64,000 bases of DNA from assembly GCA_020161435.1 (NCBI GenBank), contig JAIUNV010000004.1, positions 1 to 64,000 of the forward strand, written 5' to 3'. This DNA comes from Bacteroidota bacterium (lineage in GTDB: Bacteria > Bacteroidota > Bacteroidia > Chitinophagales > Chitinophagaceae). The number at the start of each line of letters is the position of its first letter. Position 1 is the first letter of the stretch. The position numbers and the translations under genes are program-made. The notes under the pieces were generated by a model. It ran no database searches and was not told the DNA's origin. It worked only from the letters and a program-made list of their open reading frames with translations. Shown in pieces: positions 1 to 8,993 of this stretch.

Positions 1-261
1 TAACTATTTTTGAATCCCGATGCAGACTCTGAATAACAGCTAGCTGAAATCGTTTACACAAAATATTTTACAGTCTCGTGTAATTGTAAGTACCCCTTTT
101 CTCAGACAGCTTGAGACTGAAAAATTTGTAATCTTAATTCTTGTTTCGAGTAGGGATTATTACGAAATTTTGGAGATTGATGATTATTTATCAACACTTT
201 GCTATGTAAGCTTTTGATGACACTTTGAAACATATGGAATAATCCGCTCTGCAAACTAAAA

Positions 262-732
262 ATGAAAAAATATTCATTCGTTTTATTTTTCACGTTTGCT
301 ACCTGTTTGGCTTTTTCAGCACAATTGAAAGGGAAAGTCATTGCAATAACTGATGGCGATACCTTCACATTGCTTACTGGTCAAAACCAGCAGGTGAAGA
401 TCAGGTTGCATGGTATCGACTGCCCGGAGAAGAAGCAGCCCTATTTCAACAGTGCAAAAGCGTACACCTCATCACTTGTTTTTGGCAAGCAGGTTTTGGT
501 TCTGGTGAAAAATAAGGATCGGTATGGCAGAACAATCGGCATTGTGTTCTTGAAGGATAAGCGTAACGTAAATGAATTGTTGCTGCAGGCTGGCCGGGCC
601 TGGCATTTCAAAAAGTATGATCAAGATGCCCGATGGGCTGCTATGGAACAACTGGCACGCCGACAACGCAAGGGCTTATGGGCCGCCCCGAATCCCATTG
701 CACCTTGGGATTGGCGGGCTATGAAGAGATGA
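262..732 (+). CDS. Secreted thermonuclease-family (SNase-like) nuclease
   Basis: Expected to hydrolyse DNA or RNA phosphodiester bonds outside the cytoplasm with a divalent metal. The 156-residue product begins with a signal peptide (hydrophobic residues 5-19, likely cleavage near residue 20). The SNase OB-fold covers about 22-150. It contains DGD at 31-33 (metal binding), RLHGIDCPE at 48-56 supplying the catalytic Arg48 and Glu56, and DRYGR at 86-90 supplying the second catalytic Arg. All key residues of the family are therefore present and the length is normal for a stand-alone SNase. It is followed by an unknown gene 97 bp downstream on the same strand. An overlapping minus-strand frame is not supported. 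The family call is firm; the substrate is inferred. Confidence 0.93.
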   Translation: MKKYSFVLFFTFATCLAFSAQLKGKVIAITDGDTFTLLTGQNQQVKIRLHGIDCPEKKQPYFNSAKAYTSSLVFGKQVLVLVKNKDRYGRTIGIVFLKDKRNVNELLLQAGRAWHFKKYDQDARWAAMEQLARRQRKGLWAAPNPIAPWDWRAMKR

Positions 733-829
733 TTTTTCGAAAAATCTCTTTGCCATTGTTTGATTGAGAATTTTCACTCCTCAAATACATTGCGATCTAA
801 TGCTACAAAGTTTGGCAAAAGAATGACCC

Positions 830-1408
830 ATGTTACTCATGCATTGCTTAGCGGAAATCACAGACCGTACCCTTGTTTTTGAACAGAGAATGCTTTGGCA
901 GCAAGGTTTAGTTGAACATAGCTACAGTGATTGTAACCACATTGGGAACCCTCCATCATTAGCAGGCGACTTTTTAGTTCATACTTGTTTTAATCTCGAA
1001 AATGTTTCGGAAGGAGAGATTGGTTTGGTAATACAACAGACGGAAAAATTATCGTCGGAGCTCAGCTTACGATGTGTGTTGCAATTATCAAGTGGCGTTT
1101 GGCAAATCGCAGAAATAAATGATAGGAACGGGGTGAAACTGCTGGGAAAAAGAGGCAAGCTTGATGGAAAGATTTCCAGGAACATGGACATGTATTTGCT
1201 CTCTGTGAATAGCCAGTATTTCTTCTATATCGCTGATATAGACGCCCCATTGTTTCAATGCGATCATGCTGCTTTGATGTCGTCACCACGTTTTCCAAAG
1301 CTTCATGTGGATGGACACGAGATGCCAGTTACTGCATCCATGAAAATTTGGCATTTCAGCAGCCAGCCAAAAGGTACTTTGAGTCTTAAAGCATTGCTGG
1401 CGGCTTAA
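830..1408 (+). CDS. Hypothetical protein, unknown family
   Basis: Not recognised. The 192-residue product has no signal peptide and no membrane segment. Its centre (about residues 45-150) alternates short hydrophobic and polar stretches in a beta-strand-like pattern, with a GDFLVHTCF segment near 46-54 and a GVWQIAEI segment near 88-95 that are vaguely reminiscent of lectin-like beta-sandwich proteins; this is only an impression. Met4 is an alternative start in the same frame. The gene converges on the WYL regulator, with only 3 bp between the stops. It lies 97 bp after the nuclease gene, too far to claim an operon. Real coding status is supported by an uninterrupted frame filling the space between neighbours. 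Confidence 0.7.
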   Translation: MLLMHCLAEITDRTLVFEQRMLWQQGLVEHSYSDCNHIGNPPSLAGDFLVHTCFNLENVSEGEIGLVIQQTEKLSSELSLRCVLQLSSGVWQIAEINDRNGVKLLGKRGKLDGKISRNMDMYLLSVNSQYFFYIADIDAPLFQCDHAALMSSPRFPKLHVDGHEMPVTASMKIWHFSSQPKGTLSLKALLAA

Positions 1409-1411
1409 GCA

Positions 1412-2431
1412 TCATCGATTTTGCGCCAGCATTTCCTGTAGTGTTTCCTGTAATTGTTGCCTTAATTCCAGCGGCTTAATTATTGTAAGATGCTTTCCAA
1501 AGCTGAGCAATTGACTCAATAGTTCAGGACTATCAATCACCTGCATGCTCACCTGTATGCCATCTTTCAATCGCTTGGTAACTTCTTGTGAATGATGCAT
1601 GGGATGTTTCTCCAACAACACACTGATGGGCTCCTTTACTTCAATCACCAAGTCTATGGGATGATTACTGCCGCCCATAATACCCACAGCGTTTTTGAAT
1701 AATGACTCTGGATTAAAATCACTACGCTTCACTACTATTTTGGGCTCCAATATTACATTGGTCATTCTGTCGAGTGCAAACGTGAGATAAGCGGCATGTT
1801 TTTCATACCAGCCAATCACATACCATTTATTTCGGTTTTCCTTTAGTAAATGAGGAACCAGCGAGAAGGTTTTGTGCTCTTGCTTGTAAATGTTGTCGTA
1901 CTCAAAACTGATAGGATGATTGTTGGCAATGGCATGGTAAATCGGTTGCAGCCAATCGTTGCCATCACTGCCAAGTGTACGTTCAAATTGTACAAACTGA
2001 TCAACCATTGGATCGCCGGGCTGACGAGAAAGGGAGAGCCGGGTGTAGATCTTGTCGATGGCTTCTTTGAAATGCTCGAAGATGCTGATGTTGCGATACT
2101 GGTACAGGGTGAGGGAGGCAAATTTGAGAGCATCTTCTTCCTGAGGATTCAGAGGAAGCTTTTCTATCGAATAGTTGTGTTCGTCATAGTAATACCCTTT
2201 TCTGACTTTATGGTATTTAATGGGTGCGTAATAGCCGAGCCCCTTGTCGTTGCGCATAGCTTCAAAGTCCTTCTCAATCTGAGAAATAGAAATTTTGCCA
2301 GACAACTCTCCAAAAATTTCCATTTCGCACTTGTTCCTGATATAGTCTTTATCGGGGAAGGGGTGCATATTGTTTCGCAAACAGCGGTCAATGATGCGAT
2401 AGCGGGAAAGTGCTGACTTATTAGCAGGCAT
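1412..2431 (-). CDS. WYL-domain transcriptional regulator
   Basis: Predicted DNA-binding regulator that senses a ligand through its WYL domain; in many bacteria such proteins control stress or nucleic-acid-related genes. The 339-residue product has an N-terminal helical DNA-binding part (about 1-70, including the ISISQIEKDFEAMR stretch near 47-60), a linker, and a WYL domain around 165-235. That domain carries PISFEYDNIY at 173-182 and the defining NKWYVIGWYEKH at 201-212, followed by a C-terminal WCX-like extension to the end. Length and order match YafY/WYL regulators. The start is ATG with no better internal choice. The target genes cannot be read from the sequence. Confidence 0.9.
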   Translation of the reverse strand: MPANKSALSRYRIIDRCLRNNMHPFPDKDYIRNKCEMEIFGELSGKISISQIEKDFEAMRNDKGLGYYAPIKYHKVRKGYYYDEHNYSIEKLPLNPQEEDALKFASLTLYQYRNISIFEHFKEAIDKIYTRLSLSRQPGDPMVDQFVQFERTLGSDGNDWLQPIYHAIANNHPISFEYDNIYKQEHKTFSLVPHLLKENRNKWYVIGWYEKHAAYLTFALDRMTNVILEPKIVVKRSDFNPESLFKNAVGIMGGSNHPIDLVIEVKEPISVLLEKHPMHHSQEVTKRLKDGIQVSMQVIDSPELLSQLLSFGKHLTIIKPLELRQQLQETLQEMLAQNR

Positions 2432-2598
2432 GAAAATGGCTTTAGTAGGTGGTTGAAGTTAGGGCATTTGGCAAGTTTGAAAATGAGATTTTCGGAATAA
2501 AAATGGAAGGTTGCAAATAGATTGCGATGTGGCCAGATAAGTTGCAACCAGTTTCTCATCACGCATCATAGTAGAAACCCCTAAACCCACACTGGAAC

Positions 2599-2619
2599 GG
2601 ACCGGCTAATAACCGGTCC
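2599..2619. terminator. Perfect 7-bp hairpin (possible terminator or regulatory stem)
   Basis: A GGACCGG / CCGGTCC stem encloses a 7-nt loop in the space between the 66-residue gene and the WYL gene. A pyrimidine-rich run (TTCCTTCTTTA) follows on the plus strand, but no clean U tract follows on the minus strand, the direction of the neighbouring genes. Its role is uncertain. The rest of the 2432-2745 gap shows no gene; a short motif near its right edge (2721-2735) is shared with position 53485-53500. Confidence 0.45.
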
Positions 2620-2745
2620 TTCCTTCTTTAGGTGAAAATTAAATACTTGAGATAAGGGTTTATCAGCAGCACTCAAGGAATGAAAAGGATTATTCCAAAA
2701 TATTTGAAATCAAAAAAACTTTAGACGGGCTGTTAATAGTACAGG

Positions 2746-2946
2746 TCAATCCTTTTTGGGGAATAATATCTGCTGGGCGTCCAGCAGCGTTTTTTCAATA
2801 TCCCGGGCTGTGGCAGCTTCAGCGAATCGAGCACCCTTGATAGCTTTCGTCTTCGCTTTAGTGGCTATAGCAATCGCCTTTGTCATGGCTTCTTCAATTG
2901 TTTTGATCAGCTCAAATAACTCACTGGAATTGTTGTTTTCTGCCAT
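2746..2946 (-). CDS. Small Lys/Ala-rich protein, unknown
   Basis: A 66-residue protein starting at MAENNNSS. A longer reading from 3063 is open, but its first 39 residues look like translated non-coding DNA, so the internal ATG is preferred. Residues 20-45 are dominated by Ala, Lys and Thr (KAIAIATKAKTKAIKGARF), predicted as one amphipathic basic helix, followed by a second helix (ATARDIEKTLLDAQQ). There is no signal peptide. The composition recalls small histone-H1-like or nucleoid proteins of Bacteroidota, but no diagnostic motif is seen and the function is not assigned. It ends close to a motif that recurs downstream of another gene in this window. Confidence 0.55.
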   Translation of the reverse strand: MAENNNSSELFELIKTIEEAMTKAIAIATKAKTKAIKGARFAEAATARDIEKTLLDAQQILFPKKD

Positions 2947-3111
2947 GGTCAATTCTTTGAATGCATACTGAAATAAATAAGTATTACATCTAAGGATGTA
3001 ATTTCTAGCTTGTGATACCAATCTGATGCAAGCTTGCTTGGGCAGATAGCAATGTATTTGCAATCTGACTCAGATTCAGGGATACTTGCACTTTCATTTT
3101 AAAACATTTAA

Positions 3112-3561
3112 TTATAAATCCAAACTACAATTCACCCATTCGCCATCGAAACTGGCCTTGTATTTTTTGTAAAAGTTGATGGCGGGTTCGTTCCATTCCA
3201 ACACCTGCCATACCATGCGTTTGTATTGTTTCTCTTTGGCTTCTGCAATGAGTGCATCAAACAACAATTTGCCCAAACTTTTGCCACGCATGCTTTCTGT
3301 TACTAAAATATCTTCGAGATACATGGCTTGCCCCTTCCAGGTGCTGTAGCGGATGTAATACAAAGCAAAGCCTTGCACTACGCCATCTACTTCGGCGCAA
3401 AAAGCCCACCACACAGGGTTGGGGCCGAAGCCGCTTTCTTCAAAATGCTGCAGCGTTACAGTCACTTCCTGTGGTGCTTTTTCATACAGTGCCAATTCCC
3501 GCACCAACTCCATCAGGCGGGGGCAATCTTCTTTGGTAGCTCTTCTAACTGTGATAAACAT
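3112..3561 (-). CDS. GNAT-family N-acetyltransferase (SSAT/thialysine acetyltransferase-like)
   Basis: Transfers acetyl from acetyl-CoA to an amine, probably a small polyamine-like or lysine-like substrate by family resemblance. With the ATG at 3561 the product is 149 residues. An upstream ATG at 3603 would overlap the preceding gene by 29 bp and adds non-conserved residues, so it is rejected. The GNAT fold spans 4-140. The YSTWKGQAMYLEDI block (72-85) and the acetyl-CoA pyrophosphate loop RGKSLGKLL (92-100) are typical of the spermidine/thialysine acetyltransferase branch, as is the C-terminal NEPAINFYKKYKA (124-136). The start is 13 bp after the serine hydrolase stop, suggesting co-transcription with it and the PLP enzyme. 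The substrate is inferred only. Confidence 0.88.
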   Translation of the reverse strand: MFITVRRATKEDCPRLMELVRELALYEKAPQEVTVTLQHFEESGFGPNPVWWAFCAEVDGVVQGFALYYIRYSTWKGQAMYLEDILVTESMRGKSLGKLLFDALIAEAKEKQYKRMVWQVLEWNEPAINFYKKYKASFDGEWVNCSLDL

Positions 3562-3574
3562 AAATCTGTAATGG

Positions 3575-5398
3575 TTATTGACGATTGGCTTTGTAGTTGC
3601 CATGAGGTTGTAAAAAAGTAACGGCAGGGGCTTTGCCTGCTACAGGGGCTTCAAACTGCAGGGCGAAACCCGCTACTGCTTTAAACACAAATTTGTGCTC
3701 TCCGGTAAATGCCAGTTCGTATGGCGGCTGGCCGGGCACTTCTACATACAATGTGTTCTCGTTTTTGATGTACACTTTGGCCAGCATATTGCCGAGCTGA
3801 TAGCTGCCGGTGTATTGTTCCAAATCGGCTTTGCTCAATGCTTTGGCTTTGGCTGTTTTTGCAAATACCAATTGAATATTGGGCGCTTCAAAACCAAATG
3901 CCTGCAGCGATTCTATATCGCCGCTGATGTTGGTATTAAAGCGAAATGATTGTCCGCCCTGAGCCGATGTGTCAATTTTCTCGCCTGCAATTATTTCAAC
4001 AGGATAAAAGAAATCGTAATGCCAGTTGTTGAGCCAGTAAGTATTGCGGCTGGTACGCAACCAAAGGCTGTCGTGTTGCACAAATACATCATACGTACCA
4101 TAGGCGGGATGTGTATACAAACCCTCGTAAGCTGCCAGCGGATGGCTCATGCGTTGTGCACTCCGCACCGTTACCGGCTTAGTGTTGGCACCAGCAGCTG
4201 CGTTTGTTGCTTTGGCTTTTGCCACTGCATCGAGATTGCGTTTGTTCCAGTCGATGGACGATAGTCCCAAAGCACGGTCGGTCAATATTCGACGTACAAT
4301 GGCAGGCACTGTGCGGCTATCCTGATTCGACAAGACTACTATGCCAATGCTATCATTGGGAAAGAAAGCGGTGGTAGCAATAAAGCCATCTATTGCACCG
4401 CCATGCTCCACCTGATAATGTCCCCGATAGCTGCTGAGCGTCCAGCCAAAGCCATAATCGCCACCGCTCATAAAAGCAACATCTTGCTCTGGAATGCCAG
4501 CGCCGGTGGTCATTTGGCCACTGGTGGCTTCTTTGAAATGAACAGCAGGCACAACTGCCTGTCCGTTGTATTTGCCGCCATATATCCAGGCTTGTACCCA
4601 CTTGCTCATGTCGAGTACAGAACTGTACACTGCGCCTGCAGGACCCATGCCGCCAATATTGTAATGTGGTACTTTTTTAATCGTACTATCGGTAGAATAA
4701 CTATAAGGCGAAGCCAGATTACTGTCGGCTTTTACGGCACTGTAAGGCATGTTGCTGCGTGTCATGCCAAGTGGTTTGAAAATTTTATCGAGCATGTTTT
4801 TCTCCCAACTCTGGCGACTAAATTTTTCTACCACATAGCCCTGCGCAAAAAACATGAAGTTGTTGTACTGATATTTTTCTTTTGAGCGATAGGTAGGCTC
4901 CATGAATTGAATGCGCTGTAGCAAACTATCGCGGTTGTCGCTGGGGTTGAGGTACCACGACAAATCATGACGGGGTAAACCAGTGCGATGGCTCATCATG
5001 TCCCGCATGGTAATGCTGTTGTTCATGTCGTTGTTGAAAAACTTCAACTCTGGCAGGTAGTTGCCTACAGGTTCATCGTAGGTAAATTTTCCATCGGCTA
5101 CCAATTGACCTACCAGCGTTGATGTGAAAGCCTTGGTGCAAGAACCGATAGCAAACAACGTGTTTGGTGTAACGGGTTGTTTCGTGTCGAGGTCACGTAC
5201 ACCAAAGCCTTGGGCAAATACTACTTTGTTTTTCTCCACCACAGCTACGGCAAAGCCCGCAGCATGCCAGTCCTTCAACACCTGTTGCAGTTGGGCTTCC
5301 ACGCCGGCATATTTGTCAACGTTCGTGGCTGGTTTTTTCTTTTGTGCCCAAGTACTTGCAGTTAAGCAAAGCAGCACAAATACAAAGTAGTTTCTCAT
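3575..5398 (-). CDS. Secreted beta-lactamase-family serine hydrolase with C-terminal DUF3471 region
   Basis: Class C beta-lactamase / D-Ala carboxypeptidase fold, probably acting on peptides, esters or peptidoglycan fragments in the periplasm. The 607-residue product has a signal peptide (1-19, ending WAQ). The serine hydrolase domain covers about 30-380, with S-C-T-K at 86-89 (nucleophile Ser86, Lys89), Y-N-N at 178-180 (the Tyr of the YxN motif) and H-G-G at 332-334 in place of KTG, all as in the class C-like esterase/peptidase branch. The last 200 residues contain a DUF3471-like beta domain (LAAYEGLYTHPAYGTYDVF, about 414-432). It lies between the PLP enzyme (35 bp upstream) and the GNAT gene (13 bp downstream), all on the minus strand. 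True beta-lactamase activity is not implied. Confidence 0.92.
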   Translation of the reverse strand: MRNYFVFVLLCLTASTWAQKKKPATNVDKYAGVEAQLQQVLKDWHAAGFAVAVVEKNKVVFAQGFGVRDLDTKQPVTPNTLFAIGSCTKAFTSTLVGQLVADGKFTYDEPVGNYLPELKFFNNDMNNSITMRDMMSHRTGLPRHDLSWYLNPSDNRDSLLQRIQFMEPTYRSKEKYQYNNFMFFAQGYVVEKFSRQSWEKNMLDKIFKPLGMTRSNMPYSAVKADSNLASPYSYSTDSTIKKVPHYNIGGMGPAGAVYSSVLDMSKWVQAWIYGGKYNGQAVVPAVHFKEATSGQMTTGAGIPEQDVAFMSGGDYGFGWTLSSYRGHYQVEHGGAIDGFIATTAFFPNDSIGIVVLSNQDSRTVPAIVRRILTDRALGLSSIDWNKRNLDAVAKAKATNAAAGANTKPVTVRSAQRMSHPLAAYEGLYTHPAYGTYDVFVQHDSLWLRTSRNTYWLNNWHYDFFYPVEIIAGEKIDTSAQGGQSFRFNTNISGDIESLQAFGFEAPNIQLVFAKTAKAKALSKADLEQYTGSYQLGNMLAKVYIKNENTLYVEVPGQPPYELAFTGEHKFVFKAVAGFALQFEAPVAGKAPAVTFLQPHGNYKANRQ

Positions 5399-5433
5399 GA
5401 GTTAACTATTTTCTGAATGATAAACACAAAGAC

Positions 5434-6663
5434 TTAACCCTGCAATGCCTGATCGAGATCGGCAATAATATCCTGTACATTTTCGATGCCTACACTCATA
5501 CGAATGAGGCCATCAGTAATGCCGAACAACAATCGGTTTTCGCGGCTGAGGCCTGCGTGGCTCATGCTGGCTGGATGGCTGAGCAATGTGTCTACCGTGC
5601 CCAGTGAAACCGCTCTGGTACACATTTTTAAACGGTTGATAAATTGCTTGCCAGCTTCCAATCCGCCTTTCAATTCAAAGCTCATCATGGGGCCGGGGTG
5701 CCGCATTTGCCTGGCACTGATGTAGAAATCCGGGTGCTGATGCAAGCCGGTATAATTCACATGTTCAATGTTGGGATGGCTATCCAAAAACTGCGCTACT
5801 TCCATGGCGTTGTGGCAATGGCGTTCCATGCGTAGTTCTAACGTTTTGATGCCTTGCGTCAACAAATAGGCATCAAAAGGATTGGCATTGCCACCCAACA
5901 GGGCATGCCATTTCCATGCTGTGGTCTTCATGAAATGAATGTCTTTTCCTATAAGCACACCGCCTATGGCAGAGCCATGTCCGTTCAAAAACTTGGTGGT
6001 AGAATGAAACACAAAATCAACTCCATACGCAAATGGTTGTTGCAAGTATGGCGTAGCAAATGTGTTGTCTACGGATACCATTTTTCCATAACGCTTGGCA
6101 AGTTGTGTTAATGCTTCTATATCTACACAACGGATGGTTGGGTTGGCGGGTGTTTCAATATGAATGAGCTTGATGCTGTCATCTTTTTGCAACCATTCTT
6201 CTGCTTTCTCCAAATCATGCAGGTCTTCAATAATGGGTTCAATGCCGCTATTGGCCAGCACTTTGTGCAGCAGCTCAAACGTGCCGCCGTATAGTGAGTG
6301 ATGGCTCAATACTTTATCGCCTGCTTTCAGCGTACTGAAAAACAAAGTAGCCATGGCCGCTTGTCCGCTGGCATGCAGCAGTGCTTTCAGTTCGAGTGGT
6401 TGTCCGTTTTCATCACTCAATCCAAAGGCTTCCAGTGCGGCAATTTTTTGTTCGCATTCTTTAAAAGTAGGGTTGCCCCAGCGGCTGTACACTTTCTCTT
6501 TATCGAGGCTGGCAAAGCGTTCCATGCCTTCCTCCGCTGTGTCAAACACAAAGGTGGACGTAGCGTAGATGGGAGTAATGTGCGAACTGTTGGGGTCTTG
6601 TTCGTGACCGCCATGAATGGCGGTACTGCTCCAGCCACTCAACGGAAAATTTTTATCTGCCAT
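5434..6663 (-). CDS. PLP-dependent trans-sulfuration enzyme (Cys/Met metabolism family)
   Basis: Member of the cystathionine gamma-synthase / gamma-lyase / O-acetylhomoserine sulfhydrylase family, catalysing beta- or gamma-elimination or replacement on sulfur amino acids in the cytoplasm. The product is 409 residues, normal for the family. The PLP lysine is Lys224 in HSTTKFLNGHG (220-230), Asp199 (SVDNTFATP) contacts the PLP nitrogen, and YSRWGNPT (59-66) supplies phosphate-binding residues. At the position where methionine gamma-lyases carry their characteristic Cys, this protein reads SLYGGTFELL (123-132), so a gamma-lyase of the MGL type is less likely. The exact reaction cannot be decided. 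First gene of a probable minus-strand operon with the serine hydrolase and GNAT genes. Confidence 0.9.
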   Translation of the reverse strand: MADKNFPLSGWSSTAIHGGHEQDPNSSHITPIYATSTFVFDTAEEGMERFASLDKEKVYSRWGNPTFKECEQKIAALEAFGLSDENGQPLELKALLHASGQAAMATLFFSTLKAGDKVLSHHSLYGGTFELLHKVLANSGIEPIIEDLHDLEKAEEWLQKDDSIKLIHIETPANPTIRCVDIEALTQLAKRYGKMVSVDNTFATPYLQQPFAYGVDFVFHSTTKFLNGHGSAIGGVLIGKDIHFMKTTAWKWHALLGGNANPFDAYLLTQGIKTLELRMERHCHNAMEVAQFLDSHPNIEHVNYTGLHQHPDFYISARQMRHPGPMMSFELKGGLEAGKQFINRLKMCTRAVSLGTVDTLLSHPASMSHAGLSRENRLLFGITDGLIRMSVGIENVQDIIADLDQALQG

Positions 6664-6744
6664 GATGATTTCTTAAATACATTTAGTTGCTTTCAATCTG
6701 TTCAAAACTATCATTTAAAAAGCAATCATTTCCCCGACATTTCT

Positions 6745-7248
6745 ATGAAAGAGCTTCTTTGTCAATATGCTGCTCACAATGTATGGGCCAATCACAAATT
6801 GTTGTTTCACATTCAGCAAATGGAAGAGCACAAATGGTACCAACAAGTGCCATCCAGTTTCGATAGTTTGTACAAAACCATTTTGCACATGTGGGATGCC
6901 GAAAGTGGCTGGTGGCAACGGATGCGGCTGCATGAACACCTGGTGATTCCTTCGGCCAGTTTCGATCCATCATTAAAAGATGCCTGTAACGGCCTGATGC
7001 AGCAAAGCATGCAGTGGGAGCCCTTCATTCAGCAGTCGCTCAATGAAGATGCCATCAACAGTTTGCTCATGTATAAAAATTCGAGGGGCGAAGAATTTGC
7101 TCAGCCTGTTCGGGAAGTGCTGCTGCATGTGTTTAATCACTCCACTTTTCACCGGGGTCAGTTGGTGACTATGATGCGGCATTTGGGCGAAACCAATATT
7201 CCGGCTACCGATTTTATTGCCTTTGCCCGCAAGCCTTTGGCGGGTTAA
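6745..7248 (+). CDS. DinB-family protein
   Basis: Four-helix-bundle DinB-like protein, 167 residues; family members are metal-binding proteins that are sometimes damage-inducible or act as thiol-dependent transferases. The start MKELLCQYAAHNVWANHKL at 6745 fits the family N-terminus; a longer open frame upstream runs antisense through the PLP gene and is rejected. His residues expected to form the metal triad are visible at about 48 (TILHMWDAESGWW) and in the pair within NHSTFHRGQL near 130-135, and the RGQLVTMMRHLG segment is typical. The gene is divergent from the PLP enzyme and precedes fhs by 63 bp on the same strand. The biochemical role is not evident. Confidence 0.9.
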   Translation: MKELLCQYAAHNVWANHKLLFHIQQMEEHKWYQQVPSSFDSLYKTILHMWDAESGWWQRMRLHEHLVIPSASFDPSLKDACNGLMQQSMQWEPFIQQSLNEDAINSLLMYKNSRGEEFAQPVREVLLHVFNHSTFHRGQLVTMMRHLGETNIPATDFIAFARKPLAG

Positions 7249-7311
7249 TGACGGCCGTCATAGGCTACGTTGTGGCTTCCACAGAAATTGCTGTTACTAA
7301 ACAAAGATTGC

Positions 7312-8991
7312 ATGACTGCCTTCCCCAACGATTTGCAGATAGCTCAAGCTGCACCCATTCGACATATCAAAGAAATTGCTGCCAAACTCGGCATTAGCAA
7401 CGATGATCTGGAATACTACGGCAAATACAAAGCCAAGTTGCCGCACAAACTCATCAACGATGCCGTTTGGCCAGAGCATCATTTGATATTGGTAACAGCC
7501 ATGACACCCACGCCCTATGGCGAAGGCAAAACCACCATGAGTGTAGGCCTTACGGATGGCCTGAATACTATTGGAAAAAAAGCGATGGCTGTGTTGCGGG
7601 AACCATCACTTGGTCCGGTGTTTGGCATTAAAGGTGGTGCTGCCGGTGGTGGCTATGCACAGGTCATTCCGATGGAAGATATCAACCTGCATTTCACCGG
7701 CGATTTTAGTGCTATTGAAAAAGCGAACAACCTGTTGTCGGCACTTATCGACAACAATTTGCAAAACAAAAAACACAGCCTGCACATAGATCCCCGCACC
7801 ATTGTGTGGAAACGGGTGATGGACATGAATGACCGTGCACTGCGCCACATTATGGTTGGCCTGGGCGGTACCAACAATGGTATTCCACGGGAGGATGGTT
7901 TCAACATTACGCCTGCCTCTGAAATCATGGCCATTTTGTGCATGAGCCAAAGCATCGCCGACCTGAAAGAAAGACTAGGCAATATTTTTATTGGCTTCAC
8001 TTTTGACGGGCAGCCTGTGTATGCCCGTGACCTTCATGCGGTAGGTGCCATGGCGGCTTTGCTGAAAGAAGCCATTAAACCTAATCTGGTGCAAACACTG
8101 GAAGGCAATCCTGCTATTTTACATGGCGGGCCATTTGCAAGTATTGCCCAAGGTACCAACAGCATTGTGGCTACTAAAATGGGATTGAGCCTTGCAGATT
8201 ATGTTGTAACGGAAGCTGGATTTGCGGCAGACCTCGGTGCCGAAAAATTCTTCGATATTAAATGTGTGGCAGGTGGGTTGCAACCAGAAGCGGTGGTACT
8301 GGTGGCTACTATCAAGGCATTGCGGCACCATGGTGGTGCAAAAAAAGCGGAGCTGCAAACGGCCGATGTGCCCAAGGTATTAGCTGGCTTGCCCAATCTC
8401 GGCAAGCACATTGAAAACATCATGAAGTTTGGCATCCGGCCCATTGTGTGCATCAATCATCTTCCAACGGATGATGCGGCGGAAATTGCAGCCGTGCAAG
8501 ACTATTGCGCTGCGTTGGGTGTGCAGGCCTTGGTGAGCAAGGCATTTGCCGAAGGCGGAAAAGGTGCTGCTGATTTGGCCAACGCCGTGGTGCAAATGAT
8601 TGAGCGTAAACAAAACAATTTTAAGCCTTTGTACAGTTGGGATGAACCTATTGAAATAAAGATTGAACGCATAGCCAAAGAAGTGTATGGAGCCAGTAGT
8701 GTAGACTATTCGGTTAAAGCGAAAGCCAATCTGAAAACCATACACACACTGGGCTTGCAGGCCTTGCCGGTATGTATGGCCAAAACACCGAAGAGCCTGA
8801 GTGATGACGAACGCAAACTCGGTCGCCCCGAGAATTTTGCTATAACGGTACGTGAATTTGAGCTGGCCATCGGTGCGGGTTTTGTAATACCCATTTTAGG
8901 CGATATGATGCGGATGCCCGGCCTGCCGGCAGAGCCCGCTGCAGAGCAAATGGATCTCAGCGATGATGGCGTTATTTCGGGGTTGTTTTAA
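7312..8991 (+). CDS. fhs: Formate-tetrahydrofolate ligase
   Basis: ATP-dependent ligation of formate to tetrahydrofolate, giving 10-formyl-THF for purine and one-carbon metabolism. The 559-residue product spans the whole family length. The nucleotide-binding loop TPTPYGEGKTT lies at 65-75, followed by REPSLGPVFGIKGGAAGGGYAQV-type residues (about 92-114) and the THF-binding region. The start MTAFPND at 7312 is chosen because the 14 extra residues from 7270 are not family-like. It follows dinB on the same strand and is convergent with the DUF2147 gene, with only 2 bp between stops and no visible terminator. No folD or other folate gene is nearby, so it is probably transcribed alone or with dinB. 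Confidence 0.97.
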   Translation: MTAFPNDLQIAQAAPIRHIKEIAAKLGISNDDLEYYGKYKAKLPHKLINDAVWPEHHLILVTAMTPTPYGEGKTTMSVGLTDGLNTIGKKAMAVLREPSLGPVFGIKGGAAGGGYAQVIPMEDINLHFTGDFSAIEKANNLLSALIDNNLQNKKHSLHIDPRTIVWKRVMDMNDRALRHIMVGLGGTNNGIPREDGFNITPASEIMAILCMSQSIADLKERLGNIFIGFTFDGQPVYARDLHAVGAMAALLKEAIKPNLVQTLEGNPAILHGGPFASIAQGTNSIVATKMGLSLADYVVTEAGFAADLGAEKFFDIKCVAGGLQPEAVVLVATIKALRHHGGAKKAELQTADVPKVLAGLPNLGKHIENIMKFGIRPIVCINHLPTDDAAEIAAVQDYCAALGVQALVSKAFAEGGKGAADLANAVVQMIERKQNNFKPLYSWDEPIEIKIERIAKEVYGASSVDYSVKAKANLKTIHTLGLQALPVCMAKTPKSLSDDERKLGRPENFAITVREFELAIGAGFVIPILGDMMRMPGLPAEPAAEQMDLSDDGVISGLF

Positions 8992-8993
8992 AC

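Noticed and set aside
1..261. Possible gene or RNA at the window start
   Set aside because: A+T-rich sequence with no convincing frame, tRNA-like fold or promoter; nothing supportable seen.
102..368. 88-codon minus-strand frame overlapping the nuclease gene
   Set aside because: Overlaps the signal-peptide region of a well-supported gene and shows no recognisable protein features.
3575..5398. Beta-lactamase resistance gene
   Set aside because: SxxK and YxN are present, but HGG replaces KTG and there is a C-terminal DUF3471 region, typical of peptidase or esterase relatives.
6298..6744. Long upstream extension of the DinB reading frame
   Set aside because: It runs antisense through the PLP enzyme gene and has no family-like sequence; the DinB N-terminus begins at 6745.
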